Below, in pieces: positions 34,870 through 45,611 of a DNA stretch of 64,000 bases. The stretch lies in contig NC_056048.1 in NCBI RefSeq assembly GCF_004379255.2, forward strand, positions 1,054,001-1,118,000. The letters run 5' to 3'. Both the position numbers and the translations under genes were made by a program. The stretch comes from Salvia splendens (Eukaryota; Streptophyta; Magnoliopsida; Lamiales; Lamiaceae). Below the pieces are notes generated by a model. The model ran no database searches and had not been told where the DNA came from. It saw only the letters and a program-made list of their open reading frames with translations. How positions within the stretch are numbered: the stretch's first letter is position 1; each line of letters starts with the position of its first letter.

Positions 34870-35472
34870 GGAAGATATGACAGAATTAAAAACGACCTAA
34901 TACTCAAACTGAAACCGGTGATGAAGAACTAATACTAGAAACACTTCAATCTAAAAGTCGGCGCAGAGCTTCAGAATCACAGTGTCTATAGATTTACATT
35001 AATTACCTTCTTCCATCGCGGTGAACTGCGGAGTACTCCTCCATAATTACGGACTACCTAATACTACAACCGACGAAAAACTTCAATCCTAAAGCTGGCG
35101 CTGGGCTTCAGAATCATATTCCTTGATTGTGTGATATTGACGCACAAACAAATCTGCAGAAATAAATTTTTGCGTGAATCATGGAGATTGAATAAGTTTC
35201 TACCTTTCTTACCATTTTCTAATTATTTTAATGATTAAACAAATTACAATTGGAGTGCAAATAAACCATTAGATTGTAAAAATGAATGGATGTGATTTGT
35301 TTTATGTTTAAATAATATTTAGTGTAATGATATGATATGTTAATTGGAATATTTAATTATTTGAAGTAAGATGCTAACAAATTGATTATAATCGTGCAAT
35401 CATCACATAATACATGATGAAGGGAATGTATCCTTCCTAGCATAAAGACGAAGATTCTCTTTTTATAAGCAA
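34870..35472. repeat. 603-bp direct duplication, left copy (filled Helitron site)
   Basis: Identical line by line to 37270-37872, exactly 2400 bp downstream; I saw no mismatch. It starts GGAAGATATGACAG and ends TTTTTATAAGCAA. The left copy is followed directly by a Helitron 3' terminus (CTAG). Confidence 0.95.
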
Positions 35473-36035
35473 CTAGTATTTACACCCGTGCTATGCACGG
35501 GGCATATAATTTTTAAATAATGAATATAAATTTTAATGAAATATAGAAACTAAGAATTAAAAACAATATAAAGATTTACAAAAATATAAATGTGATTATA
35601 AATAAAACATTTATAATAAATGAAGAATGTACTCATCAACTATAAATAAAATATTTCATATTCGGCAATCAATTTTATACAATTTTAATTTATGATATAA
35701 ATGGAGTAAAATAAATGACAAATAAGATATGTATGACTAATGATCAAAGAGTATGAGTTAATTAGAATAAGATACACAAATAAAGAACCTGTTATTTGAG
35801 TAGAGATTAAAGAGAAAAATTAGAAAACAACAACAAACCAACCAATAGTTCATAAGTTTTGAAAAACTTCTTTGTAAACAACATTAACAGTAACATCGCT
35901 TCTATTATCATCTTCATCTCCACAAACTAAAATCTTGAGACCTCCACGACTCGTAACTCTAGATATATCAACATACAACTGTCCATGAATGAAGACTTAT
36001 TTTCGTAAAAATAATCCAACATGAGACAGAGGGAA
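35473..36035 (-). mobile_element. Helitron 3' end fragment
   Basis: On the minus strand the sequence ends in a hairpin, CCCGTGC-ATA-GCACGGG (35485-35501), followed by TGTAAATACTAG and then T. This is the diagnostic Helitron 3' terminus (short hairpin about 10 bases before CTRR, inserted between A and T). Upstream lies the C-terminus of a Helitron helicase. The 5' end (TC on the minus strand) was not found; the element is probably truncated or continues undetected toward 37269. Confidence 0.85.
35850..36030 (-). pseudogene. Helitron RepHel helicase, C-terminal remnant
   Basis: A minus-strand reading gives VFIHGQLYVDISRVTSRGG, then LKILVCG and NVVYKEVFQNL before the stop at 35850-35852. This matches the end of the Pif1-like helicase domain of plant Helitron proteins. 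An in-frame TAA lies just before VFIHGQ and the upstream helicase and Rep domains are missing, so it is a remnant. Confidence 0.85.
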
Positions 36036-36506
36036 GATGTGTAAATAAGGATGAAAGAGTATGAGTTTTCGACGAATGGAATTAATGTTATTCACAATAC
36101 ATGAATTACGTTGATCAATTAGTAGGATCGAAGACAAAGAAATATTAATAATTTGTAATTCATAGAAGAAATATTAAAAATAATTTATTATAATAATTAA
36201 TAACAAATAGCAAAATTATTAACTTAAAACAATATTAGAATATATAAATAGATAAAATAAAAACAGGCCCACTGCATTATTAATTTATGGTCGATTAAAA
36301 ATGTCATAAAGTGACCGCCAAAATAATTCATTACTAAACATAGTACACATTTACTTCTATTTTATTTCACTAATGAACACACAAAATAGCATTACATAAA
36401 ATTTTATTCTATCAAAATAAAAGTTTATCTTCCTTTTAAAAGAACATAATTTAAATAGTTTGAATGAAAACAAAAAAATACTAATGTTAATAGTATGGTT
36501 GAAATA

Positions 36507-36757
36507 CTCCTATTCCAAAATAAAAGTCACATTTTGCTATTTTAATTCGTCCATAAATAAGAGTCGCATTTCACTTTTATCATAAATGATACGTAGGTCT
36601 CACATTGTACTAACTCACTCCTGATCGCATTTTATTACAAAACCAATATAAAAAAGTGAGTCTCATATTCCACTTACTTTTTCAACTCACTATTTTTTAC
36701 AATTCTTAAAACTCGTATTTACACAAAATGCGACTCCTACTATGGGATAGAAGGATT
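36507..36757. mobile_element. Stowaway-like MITE, ~250 bp
   Basis: The left end TACTCCTATTCCAAAATAAAAG and right end ATGCGACTCCTACTATGGGA with TAGAAGGATTA are roughly complementary. The interior has TCGCATTT...AAAATGCGACT arms. This is the degenerate layout of plant Stowaway elements. The TA target duplication is plausible but not clean. Confidence 0.6.
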
Positions 36758-36899
36758 ATTAAATTATAGAACTAAATTTAGAAAAAAATCAAGAAATAAT
36801 CAACGAATTTTTACTTGATTTAGTATGGAATAATAAAAGTAAAGAAATAAAATTTAAAAGTCCATTTTAAAATTAGAAATAAGAAAAAATAAAAAGTGG

Positions 36900-37235
36900 T
36901 GGGTGACTTCTCGGTTATTGCAGCTCAATCTCTCTCCTCACCCACCATCTCAATCTTTCTTCATTTACGGTGGCCACCTCCAAGCCGAGATGCCGCCGCT
37001 GCCCACTTCTCATTTCTTGTTCAGCCTCGTCATCTCTCTCTGCGTGGATGAGATGCCGGTGGATCTGATCGTCGAGGCTCTTCAGATCTATCTGATCCGC
37101 CCTCACGAATCCACCGCTGGTGTGGACGTTCTCTCCACCATTTCTCCGGAAAGCGCAGATGCAACGTCAGTGGAGCTTACGGCGGGAACGCGCAATAAGC
37201 GACGACCTTCAACAGCGAAAAGGTAATCGGAATCC
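36900..37235 (+). other. GC-richer, coding-like patch beside the Helitron
   Basis: A 107-codon open frame at 36903-37226 encodes a peptide with LQIYLIRPHESTAGVDVL. A possible splice donor (GAAAAG|GTAATCGG) lies at its end. Base composition contrasts with the AT-rich surroundings. I recognise no domain. It might be a captured host exon within a Helitron or a small orphan exon; it is not called as a gene. Confidence 0.25.
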
Positions 37236-37269
37236 CTTTCAAAACTCTAGAGAAATTAATTTTTCTACA

Positions 37270-37872
37270 GGAAGATATGACAGAATTAAAAACGACCTAA
37301 TACTCAAACTGAAACCGGTGATGAAGAACTAATACTAGAAACACTTCAATCTAAAAGTCGGCGCAGAGCTTCAGAATCACAGTGTCTATAGATTTACATT
37401 AATTACCTTCTTCCATCGCGGTGAACTGCGGAGTACTCCTCCATAATTACGGACTACCTAATACTACAACCGACGAAAAACTTCAATCCTAAAGCTGGCG
37501 CTGGGCTTCAGAATCATATTCCTTGATTGTGTGATATTGACGCACAAACAAATCTGCAGAAATAAATTTTTGCGTGAATCATGGAGATTGAATAAGTTTC
37601 TACCTTTCTTACCATTTTCTAATTATTTTAATGATTAAACAAATTACAATTGGAGTGCAAATAAACCATTAGATTGTAAAAATGAATGGATGTGATTTGT
37701 TTTATGTTTAAATAATATTTAGTGTAATGATATGATATGTTAATTGGAATATTTAATTATTTGAAGTAAGATGCTAACAAATTGATTATAATCGTGCAAT
37801 CATCACATAATACATGATGAAGGGAATGTATCCTTCCTAGCATAAAGACGAAGATTCTCTTTTTATAAGCAA
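37270..37872. repeat. 603-bp direct duplication, right copy (empty site)
   Basis: Right copy of the block at 34870-35472. After the shared end ATAAGCAA it continues TTATGTTAATTG instead of entering the Helitron, so it has the structure of an unoccupied A|T Helitron target. Confidence 0.95.
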
Positions 37873-38010
37873 TTATGTTAATTGAAATATTTAATTATTT
37901 GAAGTAAGATGCTAATAAATTGATTATAATCGTGCAATCATCACATAATACATGATGAAGGGAATATATCCTTCCTAGCATAAAGACGAAGATTCTCTTT
38001 TTATAAGCAA
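37736..38010. repeat. 137-bp tandem duplication at the end of the right copy
   Basis: The last 137 bp of the 603-bp block (from TATGTTAATTGGAATATT to ATAAGCAA) is repeated once more at 37874-38010 with about three substitutions. The left copy lacks this extra unit. Confidence 0.9.
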
Positions 38011-40171
38011 TTATTTTCCTACCAATGAATCATGATATACAAGTGTCACACTTAGAGACCATTTGTCTTCAAAATCATGATTTAGAGGGAAATTATAAAT
38101 ATTATGCCAACTTTGAAGATTTTAAATCATTATTATACAATGATGAGCAAGTAAAGAAAACCCAATCAAGGAACAAAAACAAAAGCAACTTGGAGTGAGT
38201 GTCAAACTACTTAAATAAATAACAAACAAATAAATAAATAACAAACAAATAAATAAATAAATATACAACCGAACTGCGCGAGTGTCACTCATCAAGACAT
38301 AAAAACGAAGATAAGAAAGTCATCTTAGGAACTATCCTTAAAAGAAGCAATTGTTCTTTGATTATTTCCAGACCATCTTCTATCTTTGATCGAATTTAAC
38401 ACGTCTGTCTTTATAGGAACAAAGAATTTGGACATTAATCCTGAATCATAGTGAGTTTCTTCTCGACGTCTCATATTGGCTCCAAATATAATTTTGTTTC
38501 TAAACTACCAAATGGACCATGAAATGATGTAGAAAAGAGACCTTCAAATCCTCTTATCAAATTGCACAAAAGGTGCATTCATCCATGTGATAAACTACAA
38601 ACAAATTACCTTTATTACCCCTCTAAAATCATAATATTAATTACTCCCTCCGTTCCATAGTAGATGTCACACTTGGGGATTGACACGAGATTTTAGGAGG
38701 TGTTGTTTTGTATGTTAAGTGGAAAGAGAAAATAATATATTTATATTACTTTTTTCAAAAAAGGAAATGTGACGTCTTTTGTGGAACAAATTAAAAATAA
38801 AAGTGTGACATCTATTATGAGACGGAAGGGGTATAATTTACCTCAAATTAAAACACTAAAAAATTAAAATTGTAACCTAATATAGAATAAAATTTAGAGA
38901 GACAAAACAATATATAGTAAACAATTATTTGTAAGTAGGATTATCGTGTGACAACGCCAACCGGCCGACAATCTTTGTTTAAGTCAATTTAGAATACACC
39001 ATAGATCATATCATGACAAAAAAAAAGTGAAGTAAACTGCCTCAAGTGTATATCTTATAGTACATAAATTCAAAGTCGTGTCAATTTTAACAATAAATTA
39101 AAGATTAGGAAGATGGAAGATGCGTGGGTGATGTTGGTTTTATTTCATTTGTGTTTGTGGTGGAGATCCTCGTCGGTTAATCAATTATTGTCTTTTTTTT
39201 TATACTATGTGATTTATGTTCATCTCATTTTAAACTATAGTCTACACCAAAAAATATTCCACCTCAAACTATTACCAATTTTAGCCTTTTTAGGTATTAG
39301 TGTCATGTGTGATTTTAAGTAGAGTTGTTAATTGGGTTGAATTAGCTCATGCTAGTTGACAATTATAATCTTGAGTTTAATTTTATTTATGTGAAGTGTA
39401 GCATATTTGTCACCTTGTATGATGATACAACCTTACAAATATGTTAGAGATTTTGAAGACGGATAAAATGTGAAAATATAATAATTATATTCTACTATTT
39501 CTAAACTGGGATAGTATTGAGAACAATCGCATAATAAAAGGAGGGAGTATTCCCAACAAAATGGAAATCTCAATTAAATTAATGTCTTTCTCATTTCGTT
39601 GAACGGAATATAGTAATTAATTAGATACTAAAATACTAGAAAAGCATGTTATTCCCTATGTAAGGTTATCACCTCACATTTCAATTTGCAAAATTATTTA
39701 TCAAACTATATATATCCAAGTAGTAGTGGGGGGCCCTAAATTATATGCATCTTGATATCTGAAAAACAATCACATTAATTTATGGATTCCTATTTAAATA
39801 TAAGTAATAATCGAACAGGTGGGATGAACTATGAGATGATGTCCAAATACACTTGAAATTATTACATTAAAAAACCGAATAATAATAAATAAATTCATGA
39901 AAGCGAAAGTCTGAATCTCATAACATATTGATAAGTCATAGCAAATATTGAACGCATGGGTTGTTATATCACGTTTTTTGAATAATGGACTTAAATTATC
40001 AAAATTAGTCAATTTCAACTTTTCATTTTTGACTTGTTTATAAATTCCAAACTATTACCAACCTTTTGAAATTTTATTTTGGATCGACGAAAGATTCTTA
40101 ACTAGATCCATATATTCTTGCGTGCATCTTTTGTAATCTAGGGATGGGTGTAATTTCCACTTTGGTAATGA
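38011..40171. other. AT-rich intergenic DNA
   Basis: No gene recognised. Contains a simple AAATAAATAAC repeat near 38213-38265 and the Stowaway MITE at 38644-38831. Open frames are short and without domains. Confidence 0.5.
38644..38831. mobile_element. Stowaway-like MITE, 188 bp
   Basis: The left end CTCCCTCCGTTCCATAGTAG and right end CTATTATGAGACGGAAGGGG are near-complementary. TA lies on both sides (38642-38643 and 38832-38833). Subterminal arms ATGTCACACTT and AAGTGTGACAT are also inverted. Confidence 0.85.
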
Positions 40172-40186
40172 TGGTCAACACCTTTT

Positions 40187-40360
40187 TTTTTTGTTTAATC
40201 ACAGGTGTACCGAATCCGCCTTTTGGTGGAATCTGATTAATTCTGCTTGACCGGGCTTGCGGATTAAGGCCGAAAGTCTCCCAGCGGGTGGCGGGGTTTG
40301 AACCCGTGACCTCAATGTCACCACAGCTCCGCGCTGCCAACTGTGTTGCGACCCATTGGT
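40187..40360 (-). mobile_element. tRNA-derived SINE, ~170 bp
   Basis: On the minus strand the element begins near 40360 with AGTTGGCAGCGCGGAGC, an A-box-like sequence. It then has a good B-box, GGTTCAAACCCCGCC, then a body ending in an A-rich tail (complement of the T run at 40183-40194). An imperfect target duplication ATGGTCARCACCTTTT flanks it (40172-40187 and 40361-40376). These are the pol III promoter, oligo-A tail and long duplication of a plant SINE. Confidence 0.85.
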
Positions 40361-40376
40361 ATGGTCAGCACCTTTT

Positions 40377-43106
40377 GATTTAAAATATTTTACTACAACC
40401 AAATGTAGGGGGAAAGTAAAGGGAAACTAATGCCTCTAATCCTACATTATGGGTTGCTATAACTATGCTTTAGAATTAACTACTGAAGTTTTGGGATTGA
40501 GTGGTAGAGGCTCATTTATCCTTAATTGTAATTAGAGTGTTGATCATAGACTTTTAAAACAACAAAAATCAGTATACTAATTGTCTCACTTTCTAAGATG
40601 TCTACATATTAATAAGTGGATGAAAATGCACCTTTAAATTCTTAGGTTAGTTATCTCACCCTTTGAGTTTCCAACAAATCAGTTAGACTAGTAATATTTT
40701 CAAATGTAACCATCTTATTTGAATCACTGGATTTTGAACAATTGGACTTGGCCTGTTATTTGATTTTCAAATGTAGTAGACATCTTATTGAAATTACTGG
40801 ATTTCGAATAATTGGACTATAGGCCCAATAAAATATCACACCTCATGTGAATATTTAAAGTAGACCCAAATATTTATTGGGCTTATTATAAAAGGAGTCA
40901 ATATATGTAGCAAATTAGTAACTACTATTAATAAACAAATTGTTATATTGGTTCCATCATGCTAAAGATAATATTGGATTTTAGAAGATAAACAATGGTG
41001 GATTCACCCACTACAAATTCTATGCAATTTGGCATTCATAGCATTAAAATTATTCTTAGACCTCTCTACTCATACTTATTGTCATACATAATTCATATTT
41101 TAGATATCGATAATATGCAGATATTCTAAGATATCCTTACCAGTTATCCAAATGAATATTAATATCAATTTAAATTATAGTGCGAGACCATTTTCGTGCA
41201 GGATATATATATTACTCCATATGTCCTATAACAGGAGTCACGTTTGGCTAGATATACTGCCTTTTTTTGGAATATAAATTCTGTCCACGTTAATAAAAAA
41301 TAGTACTCACAAACATCTAGTTGTTTCCTTTGTGTAACGACTTAATTTGTTTAAAATGGGAATATGATCATGAGCGTACACTCACAGTTAAGACATCATA
41401 TCTTTAAAATTTACTCCATTTTACAACGTATAACGTAAGAGTAAATTAGAAAATTAATTTATTGAGTATATTATTATAGATTTAATGTTATAATGAACTC
41501 AGATTCATTATTATAAAGGTTAATAGGTGAAAAACACAACTATACGTACGTCAATTCATTCATGTCTTTTACCACCAATTTTAGATAAGATGAAAAAATA
41601 CATAAACTTTTATTGTGTAGCCAATTTTCCACAAAATCGAATTTCATTCAAATTAAATCTAAGCATGCTTAAATGTCCAATACGGTTTCATATCTTAGTC
41701 TGGGATGGTATGCATGTCGAAATGTCTAACTATAGTATAGTAAAATGGCGTCATTTCATCAAAAAATACGTAAGAATTCAATTACATATTTAATCATTAA
41801 AACTACATCAGCTTGATATAGTATTTATTTTGTTATTTCAGTACTAATTTTGTCATGTTATCAACACATCATTTTAAATTGCCATGACTAGACACATTAC
41901 ATATGATTTAAATTTGTCAAAATAATTGATTGTGAGAAATCTGTCAATATTGTCACACTGAATTGACTTATACTCCAGTCCAGTTAATATTTTTTTTTAC
42001 TATTAATACACATTATATTTTTGTTGATATGTCCTTTATTATGTCCTTGCCATCTTTGTGAAAGAGACAATGCAAAAGTTAGCGCTCATTTTTAAAGATT
42101 ACTTGAATTAGAAGAAATATATTGAGAACATGTCGAAAATTCGTTCCAAACGTATTTTGGCGTTGACTTTTAAATGAGTGGTTGAATTTGAATAAATTTA
42201 ACGTTTTTACCTTTTTTCTTCGATTCCTTTTTAAAATTTTCATTCTTTTCTATTTTTTTTTATATTCAAAATATAAATTTGAAGTAAATTAATTAAAAAA
42301 TCCAAAATAGCAGATCAATTAAGCAAATTGATCGTTGATTAAGCTAATTGATTACTAATGCCACTAACCATAATCATATTAGCATAATTTTAAAAATTGA
42401 ACAATAAATAAGTGAATCGACAATAATCCAATTAGCATAATAAAAAAAATTTAACATGCATATATAATCATAGATTTCAATTTAGCCAAAGATCTCTATA
42501 TAAAGCAATGTTGCAACATATTAGTAGTACTAAATTGCGAAATACTCTATCTTTATTAGAGATATAAGATTTTTTTTCATAAATAAAATAATACTCTTGA
42601 TTATCATTAAATTTTAATTCTGTAACGACATATGAAATTGGAATAATAGTGTCCCATGATACTTTCATCGTCCCACATGTCCAGAGATTGTACATATCTC
42701 CTCTGTGATGGGTGGCAATCACTATTTTTGCCGCCGACATAAAATTTAAATCTGAAACTTCATGGGGTTTTTATGAGAGAGGGATGAAATATAAGGGTTT
42801 GGCTGTCGAAGTTTGTTGGTTTTATCCTCAATATCATATACCACATCGCCTTGGTGGTTTGGTGTTGGGCAAATTGGAATATGAGTCGTGACACGATGTG
42901 ATGCAGTTATAGAATATAAGACTTGGAGACTAAGTAAATTATATTTTAGGTTTTATTTATTTCCAAGTTAATAGATTTAGTAGAAGAAAAAATATTATGA
43001 GTAATTGTTTTCCTTCTATTAAAATTAGGTTTCTTGGAGCAAGATCCTAAGAGGACCAAGCAAGATCTAGCGACGTATCTACATGGGAACAAAGGGGTAC
43101 AATCAA
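40377..43106. other. AT-rich intergenic DNA
   Basis: No gene recognised. A Stowaway-like left end (CTCCATATGTCCTATAACAGG) is at 41214 without a clear right end. An 87-codon minus frame at 42477-42740 has no recognisable domain. Confidence 0.5.
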
Positions 43107-43129
43107 AACATGTTCTTAATAGTATTATA

Positions 43130-43308
43130 CTCCCTCCGTCCCGGACTACTTGCACTTATTTCCTTTCTGGACGTCCCAAGTTATTTGCACTATTTCCATT
43201 TTTAGTAAAAATTTTCACCTACAGCCGTAATATTTGACTTTGCCATACACTCATTCCTTAATCTCCGTGCCGAAAATGAAACGTGCGAATAGTGCGGGAC
43301 GGAGGGAG
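43130..43308. mobile_element. Stowaway MITE, 179 bp, intact ends
   Basis: Perfectly opposed ends CTCCCTCCGTCCCG and CGGGACGGAGGGAG are flanked by TA (43128-43129 and 43309-43310). The subterminal bases ACTACTTGCAC and GTGCGAATAGT are partly complementary. It is the cleanest MITE in the window. Confidence 0.93.
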
Positions 43309-43372
43309 TATTAGAGATAAAACTAATATTCAGTTACAGCCTAGTGGTCAGAAACATAGTATTTCTACCAAA

Positions 43373-43412
43373 ACATGTTCTTAATAGTATATATTATACT
43401 TAGAGATAAAAT
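43373..43412. repeat. paralogous copy of the MITE flanks without the MITE
   Basis: AAAACATGTTCTTAATAGTAT, followed shortly by TTAGAGATAAAA, is present here without an insert. The same flanks surround the MITE at 43108-43129 and 43311-43322. Confidence 0.75.
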
Positions 43413-44823
43413 GGGTTCATGGAATTCAATAATTTAAAATGATGGTAATATTAAAATTATAATCCTACAACTAGTATTTGTTAAAATGGTGAGAATATGA
43501 TCATTACAAAGAGATACACATTTGTAATGGTTAATGAAAGCGTGTAAGATAATTCATCAAGATAGATACACATATGATACAATTTTTTATCTTGGCACAA
43601 ATTTCGAAGACAAAATATCCAAACCTACAAAGATTCGGAATTTACAGAAATTAACGGTAGGATCAATAGCAAGATCGCAGTGACTGACACGTGGGGACTT
43701 CCGATTTTATTTTTGTCAACAATCCATATTATATTGCCTTTTTATTCTTTAAACGAGGTCTTTTTCATTAAATTCTTAAACTCTCTAGTCAATTAGGAGT
43801 ATCAAATAGCATCGTATTACATCAGAAAATAAAATACTTATTATTGCATATACTTCCCAACTGACCAACCTCGCTACTTTGTTGGTTGTAAACAATATAT
43901 GTTACTTAACCTTTTTTTATCTTTTAAATGGCCATTGCCAATAAATTACTCCATGTTTTTACTTGAAATTTATTTATAAATTATTTAACTATTGTTTTGT
44001 TCTAATTTTGCAACCAATTAGTAAAATTTCAGTGATGACACATTTTAATGATTTACTTATATCGCACCACCGAATGTTAATTAGCCAAAAATGTTTAAAT
44101 CATTTTATTTGTTGTATTATTCTCTTCCATCTCGTTTCTGAAATTTTGTGTTCTCCATTCCATTTTATTCCTTTTCAGTAAATAAAACTATTCATTTTAG
44201 ATAATACGATGACGTTTAACAGTCTAAAATATGAACTTTGTTTTCGTTCACGTCGCATAGCGCCACGTAAATAAATTATCAAGATATATGTCAATATCAA
44301 CCAAAAAATTGATTCGTTGCAAAATTCAGAATAGTTCAATAATTTACAAAATATTTCAATAGCATACAAAATCAGTACTTGGCGAAAGTGTTGAATTGGA
44401 GGCGAAGTATATTTATTTTTTTTAAATAAACACCTGAAACTATATTGCATGGTATATAGATTTGCAATACAAAATAATTCAAGAATCTAGATACGCGTGA
44501 CGTGCGAATAAAAATATATAATGAAAAGTACGACGTCGCTTTGTCCCAGAAAAACATACTCCCACAAGTGCTTTGAATATTTGATGGTGCAAATTGGAAG
44601 GTTCTTGAATCCAAAAAGTAGTAAGAGTTGAAAGTCTAACCAACTCACTCTCTCAATAAAATATGTGAGTAAGACAAACTGATTTGCAAAAATTAATTCG
44701 AAAATTGAAAAAAAGGCATTCGAAAATAGAAAAAAAAGGCATTTTAATTTTACATTATAAAAACGCCCCATAGCTCGTGCATTTATTCACACCCCACCAA
44801 TTCGTATCCAAACCCGAGATCCG
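43413..44823. other. intergenic DNA and B3 gene upstream region
   Basis: AT-rich, no gene recognised. The last 100 bp, containing TTACATTATAAAAACGCC near 44750, may be the core promoter of the B3-domain gene. Confidence 0.45.
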
Positions 44824-45611
44824 ATGGATCCAACAGACTTATCCCTCGCCGATTTTCAATCCCACGAGCTCCGCCGCAACGCCGATCCGGGCGCCATCCT
44901 ACTCGCCGTGGTGGCGCGAGCAACGGAACTCGCCGCAGCGAACAAACCCGTTCACGGCGGCGCGTGGAGGAGAAGGATGATCCGACCGTTTTCCATCCGC
45001 CGCCGCATTGCGCCTCCGCCTTTGGCCACCAACCCGGTCGCCCAAATCGCTGCCGCGGAGATCTGCGAAGAGCCCGTTCGCGGCGACTCCTCCGCCAACC
45101 CGGCGAAGAGGAGAAAGCTCCTCGGCCGGGGTCCTTCTCCGGCCGAGGGCTTAACCAGCATGATCCGACAGCTTTCTCGGCGGCGCGCCGTTGCGCCGAC
45201 GCCGGTGCCGAAGCTTGTGATACAGAAGCCGCTGTACCGCACAGACGTGAGCTCCCAGCACAACCGGCTATCCATCCCGATATCCCAAATCGACGACGAT
45301 TTTTCACTGAGGCGGAGAAGCAGCGCCTCCGCAGCGGGAACAAGCGGTCGAACTACCTGAATGTTAAGATCATGGCTGCGGCAGCGGCGGAGGAGCTGTC
45401 GACGGAGACCGTGAAGCTCTCCCGGTGGGATATGCGGAAGGGGAAAGGCAGGAAGACGACGTCGATTTATGCCGTCAATGGTAAGTGGAATGCTTTTGTT
45501 AAAAAAAATAATCTCACAGAGGGGATGGTTGTGCAGCTGTGGTTTTTCCGGCTTCGGGAGGAGCTGTGCTTCGCGCTCGTGCAGCTGCCGGATTCGTCCG
45601 CCTCCGCCTGA
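44824..45611 (+). pseudogene. B3-domain (DUF313-type) protein, broken by a 1-nt frameshift
   Basis: Plant-specific B3 DNA-binding protein of the DUF313 / At2g31720-like group, probably nuclear. The frame from 44824 gives MDPTDLSLADFQSHELRRN, a basic region (NPAKRRKLLGRG) and the domain start LVIQKPLYRTDVSSQHNRL, then SIPISQIDDDF. At the T run 45300-45304 the frame must shift by one base for the domain to continue (FTEAEKQRLRSGN, then VKLSRWDMRKGKGRKTTSIY, KWNAFVKKNNLTEGMVVQLW, LREELCFALVQL) to the stop at 45609-45611. As written, translation ends at 45360 and about half the domain is lost. With one base more, the product would be about 262 residues, a usual family length. It could be a real lesion or a homopolymer sequencing error. 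Confidence 0.88.

Noticed and set aside
34870..37872. The 603-bp direct repeats as LTRs of a small retrotransposon
   Set aside because: Ends lack TG...CA, there is no flanking target duplication or primer site, and a Helitron terminus lies directly inside the left copy.
40187..40360. A true tRNA gene
   Set aside because: The B-box is good but there is no cloverleaf; the A-rich tail and flanking duplication mark a SINE.
44783..45343. 186-codon minus-strand frame at the B3 locus
   Set aside because: It is antisense to the conserved B3 reading, with arginine-rich low-complexity content.
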